Part shown: piece by piece, positions 17,460 to 25,955 of the stretch
How positions within the stretch are numbered: position 1 is the first letter of the stretch
How the letters are laid out: each line of letters opens with the position of its first letter
Source: Treponema sp.
GTDB lineage: Bacteria; Spirochaetota; Spirochaetia; Treponematales; Breznakiellaceae
Length of the DNA: 62,807 nt
Direction: 5' to 3'
Assembly (NCBI GenBank): GCA_031277045.1
Contig: JAISLX010000172.1
Span: forward strand, 1 to 62,807
Notes under the pieces: generated by a model
Told to the model about the DNA's origin: nothing
Databases searched by the model: none
The model's input: only the letters and a program-made list of their open reading frames with translations
Position numbers and translations under genes: made by a program

Positions 17460-18338
17460 TTAGATTGCGTCTCCCGCCGAGGTTACCTTTCCCTGTTCTA
17501 CGGACAGGAGCCGGTCGGCCCACAGGGCGGCCCATTCGCGCAGGGCGGACACTTCCAGCGGGGCGGGGGCCTTCGACACCTCGTGGGCGGCGATTTTACG
17601 CGCCAGCGAGCGGTACACCTCCGCCTGGGCGGACTGCGGCAGCGCCTCAATTGTCGTCTTCCCCTGTAGTTCGCTTTGCGTTACCGAAATTGAGCGGGGT
17701 ATGTACTCAACCACCGCCGTTCCGGTTTTTTCCACAAAGTCATCGACAATATCCCGTGAGTACGGGGGTCCCATGGAATTGGCGATCACCCCGCCCAGCA
17801 GGGCGCCCCCGGAGTTGGAGTATTTGATAATCCCCTTGAAAAGGTTGTTGGAGGCGTAAATTGACATGAAGTCCGATGACGACACGGTGAACACATGTTC
17901 GGCGATTCCCTCCCGAATTGGGACCGCGAAGCCGCCGCAGACCACGTCCCCCAGTACGTCGAAGATCACCACATCCAGATCCAGTTCCTGAAAAACCCGC
18001 TGCTGCTTAAAAAGCTCTACCGCCGTGATAATTCCCCGGCCGGCGCAGCCCACCCCCGGGGCGGGTCCCCCCGCTTCCACACAGTAAATGCCGTTAAACC
18101 CCTCGTGGATTACGTCCCGGGCCTTTACCGCCGATTGTTCCCGCAGGGTGTCCAGTACGGTTGGGATAAATTTCCCGTTCCGCAGCGTATTGGTGGAATC
18201 GCTTTTGGGGTCGCAGCCGAACTGCATCACCTTGAGACCCATTTCCGCCAAAGCCGCGCTGAGGTTTGAGGTGGTGGTCGATTTGCCGATACCCCCTTTC
18301 CCGTATATGGCGATTTGCTTGATTTTCTTCGCGCTCAT
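17460..18338 (-). CDS. NifH-like nitrogenase iron-protein homologue (solitary)
   Basis: A 292-residue member of the NifH/BchL/CfbC ATPase family, which passes electrons from a [4Fe-4S] cluster shared by two subunits. The P-loop YGKGGIGKSTTT (residues 12-23), switch I GCDPKSDST (41-49) and both cluster cysteines, Cys98 in GVGCAGRG and Cys134 in DVLGDVVCGG, are intact. Arg101, equivalent to the ADP-ribosylation site of NifH, is also kept. The C-terminal 50 residues (ALREWAALWADRLLSVEQG) differ from nitrogen-fixing NifH. No NifD/NifK, BchN/BchB or CfbD partner is in the window, so it may serve a partner elsewhere, in group IV style. The start is ATG with GGAGGAG two bases upstream. The promoter at 18368-18396 carries a palindrome. 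Confidence 0.88.
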   Translation of the reverse strand: MSAKKIKQIAIYGKGGIGKSTTTSNLSAALAEMGLKVMQFGCDPKSDSTNTLRNGKFIPTVLDTLREQSAVKARDVIHEGFNGIYCVEAGGPAPGVGCAGRGIITAVELFKQQRVFQELDLDVVIFDVLGDVVCGGFAVPIREGIAEHVFTVSSSDFMSIYASNNLFKGIIKYSNSGGALLGGVIANSMGPPYSRDIVDDFVEKTGTAVVEYIPRSISVTQSELQGKTTIEALPQSAQAEVYRSLARKIAAHEVSKAPAPLEVSALREWAALWADRLLSVEQGKVTSAGDAI

Positions 18339-18367
18339 AACTCCTCCAACATCCTATAAATCCTATA

Positions 18368-18396
18368 ATAATACTAGGTAATTACCCAGAGTTTAA
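18368..18396 (-). promoter_or_regulatory. Promoter of the NifH-like gene with GGTAATTACC operator candidate in the spacer
   Basis: On the minus strand TTAAAC (18396-18391), a 17-base spacer and TATTAT (18373-18368) form a plausible sigma-70-type promoter, giving a leader of about 22 bases. The perfect 10-bp palindrome GGTAATTACC (18377-18386) lies inside the spacer, a common position for a repressor site. The same 10-mer occurs at 16538-16547. No -24/-12 sigma-54 element (GG-N10-GC at the right spacing) was noticed. Confidence 0.55.
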
Positions 18397-18660
18397 CTAT
18401 ATGGCATCGGGAAAGCGTTGTCAAGCCGGCGCGGCGTTTTAGCTTTTTGAAAGAACCATAAAAACCCCGGTTGTTGGACCATACGGGACGTGAAAGGCGG
18501 TCCGTGCCGGTCCCTATTCGTAACGGCCGGCCTTGTGACCATCTTCCACCAAAGAGGCTAAAAGCGTGTTTTTAAGGTTTTTTCCCCTCAGGGTACGAGA
18601 AAATTCCCTTTTTTTGGACTTTTTTTCTCTAATCAGGGTATATGGGATATCAAAAAATAA

Positions 18661-18715
18661 CATAAGGCTTCAAAAAAGACTGAGAGAACGGATATGGGAT
18701 TGGCATAGCCTTATG
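18661..18715 (+). promoter_or_regulatory. Inverted repeat in the leader of the hemerythrin gene
   Basis: CATAAGGCT (18661-18669) is complementary to AGCCTTATG (18707-18715) across 37 bases, ending about 36 bases before the hemerythrin ATG. The surrounding gap 18339-18751 is noticeably AT-richer than its neighbours. TTGGAC (18614) and TATATG (18639) may be promoter elements but with an overlong 19-base spacer. No gene is visible between the NifH-like promoter and this point. Confidence 0.35.
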
Positions 18716-18751
18716 AAGGGCAAACGCGATACTAAAAAGCAAGGAGACGGT

Positions 18752-19222
18752 ATGAAAAGCAGTGTCATTCGGTTAGATAATTGTTATTCAGTCGGCATTG
18801 AATCCATTGACGAGCAGCACAAACAGCTTATCAGCATGTGCAACAATTTGTATTTGAACAGCTGTAAAAAAGACGAAGCCTCACGGGATTTTTTCAAGCA
18901 GGGTATTTCGTCCCTGATAAGTTTTGTGCGGTACCATATTTTTGTGGAGGAACAGCTTCTTTCCCGCATCGCGTTCCCGGAATTTCACGATCACAAAGAA
19001 GAACACAGTAAAGCTGTTGAATATATTAACGGGTATCTGACGTACCTTGGTACCAGCGAGGAAGCGCGGCTTAAAAAATCGATCCCCGAAATCCGGGACT
19101 ATATACTCAGGCATATCACGGTTAGTGACCGCGGCTACGCGAATTATATCCACACTCTGAACCGCTGCGCGCCCTGGCACATGAGGGATACATATCTGCC
19201 CACGGAACTTTTTCTGGGTTAA
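18752..19222 (+). CDS. Bacteriohemerythrin
   Basis: A 156-residue four-helix O2-binding protein with a non-haem di-iron site. The full ligand set is visible: His23 (DEQHKQL), His62 and Glu66 (YHIFVEE, HxxxE), His81 and His85 (HDHKEEH, HxxxH), and His121 with Asp126 (RHITVSD, HxxxxD). The start is ATG 18752, preceded by AAGGAGACGGT; upstream in-frame codons have no ribosome site. It is cytoplasmic and free-standing, with no fused sensor domain. It lies 0.4 kb from the divergent NifH-like gene. Hemerythrins can store or scavenge O2, so protecting an O2-sensitive iron protein is a reasonable but untested idea. Confidence 0.93.
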   Translation: MKSSVIRLDNCYSVGIESIDEQHKQLISMCNNLYLNSCKKDEASRDFFKQGISSLISFVRYHIFVEEQLLSRIAFPEFHDHKEEHSKAVEYINGYLTYLGTSEEARLKKSIPEIRDYILRHITVSDRGYANYIHTLNRCAPWHMRDTYLPTELFLG

Positions 19223-19286
19223 GCTTCGGAACCATTGCGCAAAGGGCCTTCCGCGTATTATTATGTGCGGCTAACAAGGGGGTCCT

Positions 19287-21230
19287 ATGATCATCGTGCT
19301 TTCCAAGTCTGTCAGTTCCCATGATAAAGAGATGCTCCGTGTTTATTTGCGGGATCGGGGCTTTACTGTCAGGGAGCAGTTCTTTGGTGAGGACGCGATT
19401 ATCGGCGCTTCCGGCAAAGGGGTGGCGGATATCCGCGAACTTGGACTTCTGCCCGGCGTGGAGCGGGTTGCCGCGACCAGTAAACCTTACGAGCTTGTCT
19501 CCCGTGAAACCAAGACGGAGGATACCATCGTAACGGTGGCCTCCCGTTCCGCGCTGCCGGGGGTTAAAATCGGCGGTTCCCGGATTACCGTGATTGCCGG
19601 TCCCTGCGCGGTGGAAAGCAGGGAGCAGATCATGGAGACCGCCGCGCTGGTACGGGAAAGCGGCGCCGTCATGCTGCGGGGCGGGGCCTATAAACCCCGG
19701 ACCAGCCCCTACGCTTTTCAGGGCCTTGGCATGCGGGGTCTTGAGTTTATGAAGGAGGCGGGGGAGGCCCAGGGAATGCCTATCGTTACGGAAGTGGTGT
19801 CCCCGGAACTGGCGGTTCAGATGAAGGACCTTACCGATATGTTCCAGATCGGGGCCCGGAACATGCAGAACTTTGAACTTCTTAAAAAAGTGGGCAGTCT
19901 GGGAAAGCCGGTGCTCCTCAAACGGGGTCCCTCCGCTACCATAGAGGAATGGCTCCTCTCCGCGGAGTACCTTTTGGCCGCGGGGACCGCCGACGTGGTT
20001 CTCTGCGAGCGGGGTATCCGCACCTTTGAAACTTATACCCGCAATACGCTGGACATTTCCGCTATCCCCGTGGTCAAGGGCCTTTCCCACCTTCCGGTCA
20101 TCGTGGACCCCAGCCACGCGGTGGGCATACGGGCCAAGGTGAGTTCCGCGGCCCTGGCCGCCATCGCCGCCGGCGCGGACGGCCTTACGGTGGAAGTCCA
20201 CCCCCGGCCTGACGACGCCCTCTCCGACGGACCCCAGTCCCTCTACCCCGAACAGTTTGAGCGGCTTATGCGGGATATCGAGGCCCTGGCCCCGGTGGTG
20301 GGGAAGGAGCTTCTCAGAACCCCCCACCCCTCGGCGGTCAGGACCTTTCACGGGGGCTTTCCCTCCCCGGATGGGGCGCGGGAACTGCCGGTGGCCTTTT
20401 GCGGGGAAAACGGCGCTTTCGCGGAGCAGGCCCTGACGCGGGCCTTTGGGGAGGAAGTTCCCCGGCTCCAGGTTTCGAATTTTCCGGGGATTTTCGACGC
20501 GGTTTTGGAAGGTACGGCCGGCGCCGGGGTAGTGCCGGTGGAAAACAGCCAGACCGGTTCCATCCACGAAAACTACGATCTGTTCCTGCGTTACGGCGAT
20601 ATCGCCATTGTGGGGGAACTCAAACTGCGGATTGTTCACTGCCTTATCGCCGATGAACGGGCCTCCCTGGACAGTATTACTACTGTCCGCAGCCATCCCC
20701 AGGGGTTTGCCCAGTGCAAGGAATTTTTGGACAAGTACCCCCACTGGATACTGGAACCGGCCGCCACCACCGCCAGCGCGGTGGCTTCCATTGCCCGGGA
20801 GGGGGCGCTCAAAGTCGCCGCTATCGCGGGGGAAGCGGCCGCCCAGGCTCACGGTCTCAAGGTGATCAAGACGGGGATCGAGACCAACCCGCTCAACTAC
20901 ACCCGCTTTGTGATTATTTCCCGCCGGATTGGGGACAAGGCCGCCGTTCCCCCCAGTCTTGGGTCCGGCCCCCCCAGCAAGGCAAGCCTGGTGTTTTCTG
21001 TTCCCGACGAGCCGGGGGCGCTGTTTGGCTGCCTGAAAATACTCAGCGACCGGGGGATCAACCTTTCCAAACTGGAATCCCGGCCCATCCAGGGCAAGCC
21101 CTGGGAGTACCTTTTTTACGTGGATGTAAGTATCCCCGGCGCGGACGGGGATTTTGAGCGGACCATCGCGGATCTTAAGTCAAAAACCAGGGATTTTTAT
21201 TATTTGGGCGCTTACCGGGCGTCGGTATAG
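19287..21230 (+). CDS. Fused DAHP synthase / prephenate dehydratase with C-terminal ACT domain
   Basis: A 647-residue bifunctional enzyme for aromatic amino acids. Residues 1-70 form a small regulatory-type domain. About 75-340 is a type I-beta DAHP synthase (GPCAVESREQI, RGGAYKPRTSPYAFQG, KRGPSATIEEWL, DPSHAVG), which joins phosphoenolpyruvate and erythrose 4-phosphate. About 367-550 is prephenate dehydratase (AFCGENGAFAEQAL, VPVENSQTGSI, the NYTRFVII active-site motif). About 565-645 is an ACT domain with the phenylalanine-binding ESRP motif (KLESRPIQGKPW). No chorismate mutase domain is present. The combination places the first pathway step and a phenylalanine-branch step in one chain, so phenylalanine could inhibit both. 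The ribosome site is AAGGGGG before ATG. Confidence 0.92.
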   Translation: MIIVLSKSVSSHDKEMLRVYLRDRGFTVREQFFGEDAIIGASGKGVADIRELGLLPGVERVAATSKPYELVSRETKTEDTIVTVASRSALPGVKIGGSRITVIAGPCAVESREQIMETAALVRESGAVMLRGGAYKPRTSPYAFQGLGMRGLEFMKEAGEAQGMPIVTEVVSPELAVQMKDLTDMFQIGARNMQNFELLKKVGSLGKPVLLKRGPSATIEEWLLSAEYLLAAGTADVVLCERGIRTFETYTRNTLDISAIPVVKGLSHLPVIVDPSHAVGIRAKVSSAALAAIAAGADGLTVEVHPRPDDALSDGPQSLYPEQFERLMRDIEALAPVVGKELLRTPHPSAVRTFHGGFPSPDGARELPVAFCGENGAFAEQALTRAFGEEVPRLQVSNFPGIFDAVLEGTAGAGVVPVENSQTGSIHENYDLFLRYGDIAIVGELKLRIVHCLIADERASLDSITTVRSHPQGFAQCKEFLDKYPHWILEPAATTASAVASIAREGALKVAAIAGEAAAQAHGLKVIKTGIETNPLNYTRFVIISRRIGDKAAVPPSLGSGPPSKASLVFSVPDEPGALFGCLKILSDRGINLSKLESRPIQGKPWEYLFYVDVSIPGADGDFERTIADLKSKTRDFYYLGAYRASV

Positions 21231-21265
21231 ACCGCCGCGCTTGTTGTAAGCCAAGGGGGTAGAGC

Positions 21266-22912
21266 ATGACGCGGATCATTTACAACGGAAAGATATATCG
21301 CGGTTCCGGCCGTTTTTGCCAGGCCCTCCGAATCGAGGGGGGGAAGATCCGCGCTGCAGGCGATTCGGCGGAACTGCTTGCCACGGCGCCTGAGGGGGCT
21401 GAAACCATTGACGCCGCCGGGACGCTGGTTCTGCCGGGCTTCCACGACAGCCATCTGCACCTCCACTGGCTGGGGAGGAAATTCGGTATGGTGGAGGGGG
21501 CCGGCGCGGATTCGGTGGAGGAGGTGATCCGCCGGGGTAGAGAGCTGATCGCGCGGGACCGCCCTGCCCCGGGAACCTATGTGCAGGGCGCCGGGGTAAA
21601 TCCGGATCTTTTTACCGGTAAACGGCGGGATCTTAACCGGGAGGATTTGGACAAAATTTCCGCCGTGCATCCGGTGGTAATAGGCCGCCATTGCGGGCAT
21701 ACCATTTATTGCAATTCCCTGGCCCTGCGCGCGGCCGGTCTTGCCGAAAATGCCCCCGGCGTGGAGGGGGGTGTCGTCGAAAAAGACGCTGCCGGACGGC
21801 CCACCGGGGTACTGCGGGAAAACGCCGCCGGCCTGATCCGCGCCGTGATCCCGGAGCCGGATAAAGCCCGGATGGAAGAGAATCTTAAGCGGGCCATGGC
21901 GAAAGCGCTTTCGCTCGGTATAACCGCCCTGGGAACCAACGACAGTCAGGGGCCGGATTACGATGACGTAACGGAAGTTTACCGCGGTATCTACGCCGGC
22001 GCCGAAAACGGCATCGGATTGCCGCGGATCAGCCTGCAGTGCGGCATCTCCGCGGATCAGGACCGCCTGGAGGAATTTCGGGATCGCGGGGAGATAACCG
22101 GTAAGGTCCTGTGGGAAAGCGGGGACCGGGGGGGTTTTCTCAAAATGGGTCCGGTCAAACTTTTTATGGACGGTACTTTGGGGGGCCAAACCGCCTGGAT
22201 GACGGAGCCCTACCGGGACAAGCCGGAAACCAGGGGCTTCCCCGTACTGGAAGAAGAAAAACTCCGCGCCCTGATCCGCCGGGCCGCCTCATGTAAGATG
22301 CAGGTTATCGTTCATTCCATCGGGGACGCCGCTATGGATGCGGTCATTTCCGCGCTGGAGGCGGTTACCGCTCCCGGCGCCAACCCCCTGCGCCACGGCA
22401 TCGTTCACTGCCAGGTTACCAGGACGGCCCAGTTGGAACGAATGGCCCGGAACCGGCTGCTTGCCCTGGTACAGCCCGTATTTCTTGCCGACGACATGTA
22501 CATTCTGGAAAACCGCGTAGGCCAGGCCCTGGCCTCCAGTTCCTACGCATGGGGAACGATGGGGCGTCTGGGGATTCCCGTATCCTACGGGACCGATGCC
22601 CCCGTAAGCGAGCTTAACCCCCTGCTGGGGATAAGCTGGGCGGTAACCCGGCAGGATCCCCGGCGGAATTTTTACCCCCGCGAAGGTTTTTACCCCGCCG
22701 AGCGGGTGGACCTGGCCGCCGCGGTGGACGCTTACACCACCGCCCCCGCGTACGCCGCCTTCGCCGAGGCGGAGATGGGCCGCGCCGATCCCGGCCGCTG
22801 GGCGGACCTCTGCTTTCTTGACCGGGACATCTTTAGCCTGCCTCCCCAGGAGATTCACCAGGCCAAGGTACTCCGCACTATGATCGCCGGTGATATCGTG
22901 TGGGAAGCTTAA
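21266..22912 (+). CDS. Amidohydrolase of the YtcJ family
   Basis: A 548-residue metal-dependent hydrolase with a TIM barrel and flanking beta domain. The metal-binding HxH is in LPGFHDSHLHLHWLG. Later conserved segments are VIGRHCGHTIYCNSLAL, FMDGTLGGQTAWM, VIVHSIGDAAMDAVI and SYGTDAPVSELNPLLG, the last carrying the aspartate of the active site. No signal peptide, so it is cytoplasmic. The family acts on varied amides and carbamates, and the true substrate is unknown. It starts 35 bases after the DAHP synthase fusion in the same direction, with AAGGGGG before ATG, so the two may be co-transcribed. Confidence 0.88.
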   Translation: MTRIIYNGKIYRGSGRFCQALRIEGGKIRAAGDSAELLATAPEGAETIDAAGTLVLPGFHDSHLHLHWLGRKFGMVEGAGADSVEEVIRRGRELIARDRPAPGTYVQGAGVNPDLFTGKRRDLNREDLDKISAVHPVVIGRHCGHTIYCNSLALRAAGLAENAPGVEGGVVEKDAAGRPTGVLRENAAGLIRAVIPEPDKARMEENLKRAMAKALSLGITALGTNDSQGPDYDDVTEVYRGIYAGAENGIGLPRISLQCGISADQDRLEEFRDRGEITGKVLWESGDRGGFLKMGPVKLFMDGTLGGQTAWMTEPYRDKPETRGFPVLEEEKLRALIRRAASCKMQVIVHSIGDAAMDAVISALEAVTAPGANPLRHGIVHCQVTRTAQLERMARNRLLALVQPVFLADDMYILENRVGQALASSSYAWGTMGRLGIPVSYGTDAPVSELNPLLGISWAVTRQDPRRNFYPREGFYPAERVDLAAAVDAYTTAPAYAAFAEAEMGRADPGRWADLCFLDRDIFSLPPQEIHQAKVLRTMIAGDIVWEA

Positions 22913-23008
22913 AAGCCCGCCGGGAAACTCCTCGATGCGCGCTGGCCCTGACTTACTAGACAATATCCGTAGAAAGTGATTATTATTCAACAATGTGGTG
23001 GTATTGGA

Positions 23009-23042
23009 GCTTGTTCCAAAACTTGGTTAGTTTTGGAACAGC
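23009..23042. repeat. Palindromic hairpin repeat, copy at 23 kb
   Basis: TGTTCCAAAAC and GTTTTGGAACA arms surround TTGGTTA; the outer GCT/AGC bases are nearly paired too. The element is almost identical to 45457-45494. A weaker relative (TTCAAAACCTCATGTTTTGGAA) follows near 23104. In the gap 22913-23384 I see these hairpins and a run of low-information sequence, no gene, and no clear promoter. Confidence 0.6.
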
Positions 23043-23384
23043 CTCATTATTCATCCGGCGGTTTGTCGCGTTTCGGCGCGGAATCGCATAAATTCAGGGC
23101 TGGTTCAAAACCTCATGTTTTGGAAGGCAAAATTCACATGCTGGACAAGCTTGTCAGGCAGCCTTAGTTTTAGAAAAGCGGGGTTTTGGACCGCTTTTTT
23201 GGAAACCGGTTTTACCGGCAGCTTCGTTGCCGCGTTGGCCGGATTGTGGGGAAAGCTCTTAAACTGTCGACCGATAACGGATAATCGCGGTTTCATGACT
23301 TTTTCATCAAAAAAACATAAAAATCCGCAAGCGTCAGGCATTGGGTAAAACCGCCTGCGCGCGGTGTTTTTGAGGAGAATTAAA

Positions 23385-24599
23385 ATGGCAGTAAAGACAA
23401 AACGTTCGGGGAGTTCCTTCAATTCCCTGAACGCCAAACGGCAATTGGAATCGGTCTTTCTCTTTACTACGGGAAAGTGTAACGCCAAATGCGCCATGTG
23501 CTTTTACGCGGACGATATGTCCCAAAAGCAGCCGGACCTCACGTTTGAGGAGATCAAAAAGCTTTCCGAAACTGCGGGAAACTTTAAGCGGCTCTGGCTT
23601 TCCGGCGGGGAACCAACCCTGCGGGAGGATTTGCCGGAGATTATCGAGATGTTCTACCGGAACAACCACATTACGGATGTCAATTTTCCGTCCAACGGCA
23701 TCCTCGGCGACCGGCTTATCCAGTGGCTCAAGCGGATACGCCAAAACTGTCCGGACGCTAATGTTTCCATCAGCATTTCGCTGGACGGCTTCGGAGCGAC
23801 CCACGACACCCAGCGGGGGGTGGAAAGTTTTTACCGCGCCGCGGCGGTCCTCAAAAAGATCGATGACGAGTTCCGGGATGACGGCCGCGTGATAAAAAAT
23901 ATCGCTACGGTTATCACCAAGTACAACGTGGAGGAGGTGCTTGATTTTGCGGCCTGGGTGTACGGCCGCTTCAACGTTTCCACCCATACTATCGAGGCGG
24001 CGCGGGGAAACACCCGGGAGGACGGGGTAAAAGTCCTGACGGAAAAGAGCCTGCGGGAAATTCAGGACCGGATCGCTCCCTATTACCTGCTTTACGCCAA
24101 GCGTATCGGGGAGGGGATGGGCGCCCTGGGCCGGGGGCTTACCAAATTCTTCTACGTGGGGCTGATGCGGGCCATGTATAACATCCGTGCGGAAAATCTG
24201 GAGAAGCCTACGCCCTGGAATATGGACTGTACCGCCGGGGAAACCACGCTGGTGCTGGATTACGACGGCCGTTTTCGTGCCTGCGAACTGCGGCCCCCCA
24301 TCGGCAACGTGAAAGACTACGGCTGTGATGTAAAGGCTATCATGCAGAGCGAGGCCATGAAAAACGAGATTGAGGCTATCGGCCACGGGTACAAAGCGAA
24401 CTGCTGGTGTACCCACGGCTGCTGGATCATGAGTTCCATCACCTTTAATCCGGGGAAGATGATCGCAATGCTGCTCAAAAGCAACCGCGAGACAAAAAAG
24501 CTGAACCGGCCCATCGCGATCAACGAGGATATGCTGCGGGATCTGGAACACAAGTATTCGCTGGACCGGGCTAAGCTCCAGGAGATAGGTGTAGCATGA
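23385..24599 (+). CDS. Radical SAM protein with C-terminal cysteine cluster (SPASM-like)
   Basis: A 404-residue enzyme that would cleave S-adenosylmethionine to a radical with a [4Fe-4S] cluster bound by Cys32, Cys36 and Cys39 (TGKCNAKCAMCFY). The SAM-binding SGGEPTLREDL and the ISISLDG strand are present. Further cysteines in MDCTAGETTLVLDYDGRFRAC and KANCWCTHGCW resemble an auxiliary-cluster (SPASM/Twitch) domain. The tail is basic. Substrate unknown. The start is ATG 23385 behind GAGGAG; the longer frame lacks a ribosome site. Its stop overlaps the next gene by four bases (ATGA), so it is translationally coupled to a glycosyltransferase. Confidence 0.88.
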   Translation: MAVKTKRSGSSFNSLNAKRQLESVFLFTTGKCNAKCAMCFYADDMSQKQPDLTFEEIKKLSETAGNFKRLWLSGGEPTLREDLPEIIEMFYRNNHITDVNFPSNGILGDRLIQWLKRIRQNCPDANVSISISLDGFGATHDTQRGVESFYRAAAVLKKIDDEFRDDGRVIKNIATVITKYNVEEVLDFAAWVYGRFNVSTHTIEAARGNTREDGVKVLTEKSLREIQDRIAPYYLLYAKRIGEGMGALGRGLTKFFYVGLMRAMYNIRAENLEKPTPWNMDCTAGETTLVLDYDGRFRACELRPPIGNVKDYGCDVKAIMQSEAMKNEIEAIGHGYKANCWCTHGCWIMSSITFNPGKMIAMLLKSNRETKKLNRPIAINEDMLRDLEHKYSLDRAKLQEIGVA

Positions 24600-25849
24600 A
24601 GGTACTGTTAGCGGTCCGGGGTTCCCAGGGGGATATTTATCCCTATCTGGCTCTGGCTAAAGAGCTTGAAACATGCGGCCACATGGTAACGCTGAGCCTG
24701 CCCCGGATTTTTGAAAAGGAAGCGAAAGACGTGGGGGTGAATCATGCCCTCCAGGCCCTTGACGATATCGCCGGCATGGTGGAGGGGGTTCCTGATACGA
24801 AGGACCTTATCAACTGGACGACGCGGGTCATCAAGAGTCAGTTTGAGGAATTTATCCCGCTGTTGGAACGGCACGATGTCCTGGTGGCGGCCAATACGGA
24901 ATTCGCCGCCCCCAGCATAGCCGAATACTGCGGGAAGCCCCTGATCCGCACCGCCTTTGGGCCCCTCCTTCCGTCCCGGCGGATACCGCCCCCGGTGCTG
25001 CCCTTTTCCGAACCGAATCCCGTTATCCGGCCGGTCCTGCTGTGGACCATGCTGAACATCGGGCTTAACGCGATGGTGAAAAAAACCCTGAACCAGCAGC
25101 GCCGGGCCCTGGGAATGAAGGACGTGAAGGACCAGGCGAAGCACGCCCCGGCCGCCGGGGACAACCTTCTCCTTTACAGCCGCTACCTGGGCGAGACGGA
25201 CCCGGACTGGAACTACCGCTGGAGTATCGGCGGGTACTGTTTTAACGATATTTTCCCCTACGACGGGAAGCTGCACCGCCAGTTCCTCGATTTTGTCAAA
25301 AAGGACCGGCGGCCCACGCTGTTTTTTACGCTGGGAAGCTGTAATACCGGAAAACGGGACCTCTTTGCCCAGAGGCTTTTTGAGGTATGCCGCGAACAGA
25401 ATTACAAACTGGTCGTGGGATGCGGCTGGTGGAAGGTGGGGGCCCATCTGCCCGCCGGGGAGCACCTGTTCCTGCTGGACAAGGCCATTCCCCACGCCCT
25501 TGTGTTCCCCCATGTGGACGCCATTATCCACCACGGAGGCAGCGGGACCACCCACAGCGCGGCCCGCGCCGGAAAACCCCAGATGGTTTTTCCCTTGATT
25601 ATCGATCAATTTTATTGGGCTTACCGGACCCGTAAACTCGGCCTTGGTCCCGGGGGCGCCAATATCGGAAGAATCTCAAAAGAGGAACTGGGGAAAAAAG
25701 TCCGGGACCTGATGACCAGCCAATTCTACCGGGAAAAGGCGGCCTCTCTCGGAGCCCTTGTCCGGGCAGAGGACGGCGTCCGGGCCGCCCGCGAGCGGAT
25801 TGAATCCCTCAAACGGGCGCCAGCCGCCGCGGAGGCAGTGAACGAGTAG
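24596..25849 (+). CDS. GT1-family glycosyltransferase (UDP-glycosyltransferase/sterol glucosyltransferase-like)
   Basis: A 417-residue GT-B enzyme. The N-terminus (KVLLAVRGSQGDIYPYLALAKEL) is the acceptor-side Rossmann start. The donor-binding signature is HHGGSGTTHSAARAGKPQMVFPLIIDQFYWAYRTRKLGLGP, cited here as the segment at about residues 310-350. Its HHGGSGTT and DQFYW elements match glycosyltransferases acting on lipids, sterols or small natural products. No membrane helix. It overlaps the radical SAM gene by four bases, forming a two-gene unit that probably modifies a shared substrate. Confidence 0.88.
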   Translation: MKVLLAVRGSQGDIYPYLALAKELETCGHMVTLSLPRIFEKEAKDVGVNHALQALDDIAGMVEGVPDTKDLINWTTRVIKSQFEEFIPLLERHDVLVAANTEFAAPSIAEYCGKPLIRTAFGPLLPSRRIPPPVLPFSEPNPVIRPVLLWTMLNIGLNAMVKKTLNQQRRALGMKDVKDQAKHAPAAGDNLLLYSRYLGETDPDWNYRWSIGGYCFNDIFPYDGKLHRQFLDFVKKDRRPTLFFTLGSCNTGKRDLFAQRLFEVCREQNYKLVVGCGWWKVGAHLPAGEHLFLLDKAIPHALVFPHVDAIIHHGGSGTTHSAARAGKPQMVFPLIIDQFYWAYRTRKLGLGPGGANIGRISKEELGKKVRDLMTSQFYREKAASLGALVRAEDGVRAARERIESLKRAPAAAEAVNE

Positions 25850-25905
25850 AGCCCAGGATTGGCGTTTCGCGCGTACAGGATTGCAGGCGGGGAGGGGCGC
25901 GGTTA

Positions 25906-25955
25906 ATTTTATTCGAAGGGGGTAGAATACCCAAGAACCCGCGCGCCGGCCCCGG
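25906..25955 (+). repeat. Dispersed repeat family R1, copy D (partial)
   Basis: TTTTATTCGAAGGGGGTAGA, AATACCCAAGAACCCGC and GCCGGC match the left part of the 60271 copy almost base for base. The conserved middle and hairpin end are absent. The rest of the 208-base gap before the lipoprotein genes has nothing clear. Confidence 0.55.

Noticed and set aside
18566..18751. N-terminal extension of the hemerythrin gene by 62 residues
   Set aside because: The extension has no ribosome site, is basic and aromatic unlike hemerythrin, and AAGGAG lies directly before ATG 18752.
19122..20852. 576-codon minus-strand frame opposite the DAHP synthase fusion
   Set aside because: It is an antisense shadow. 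The plus-strand product is clearly conserved and the minus-strand product has no motif.
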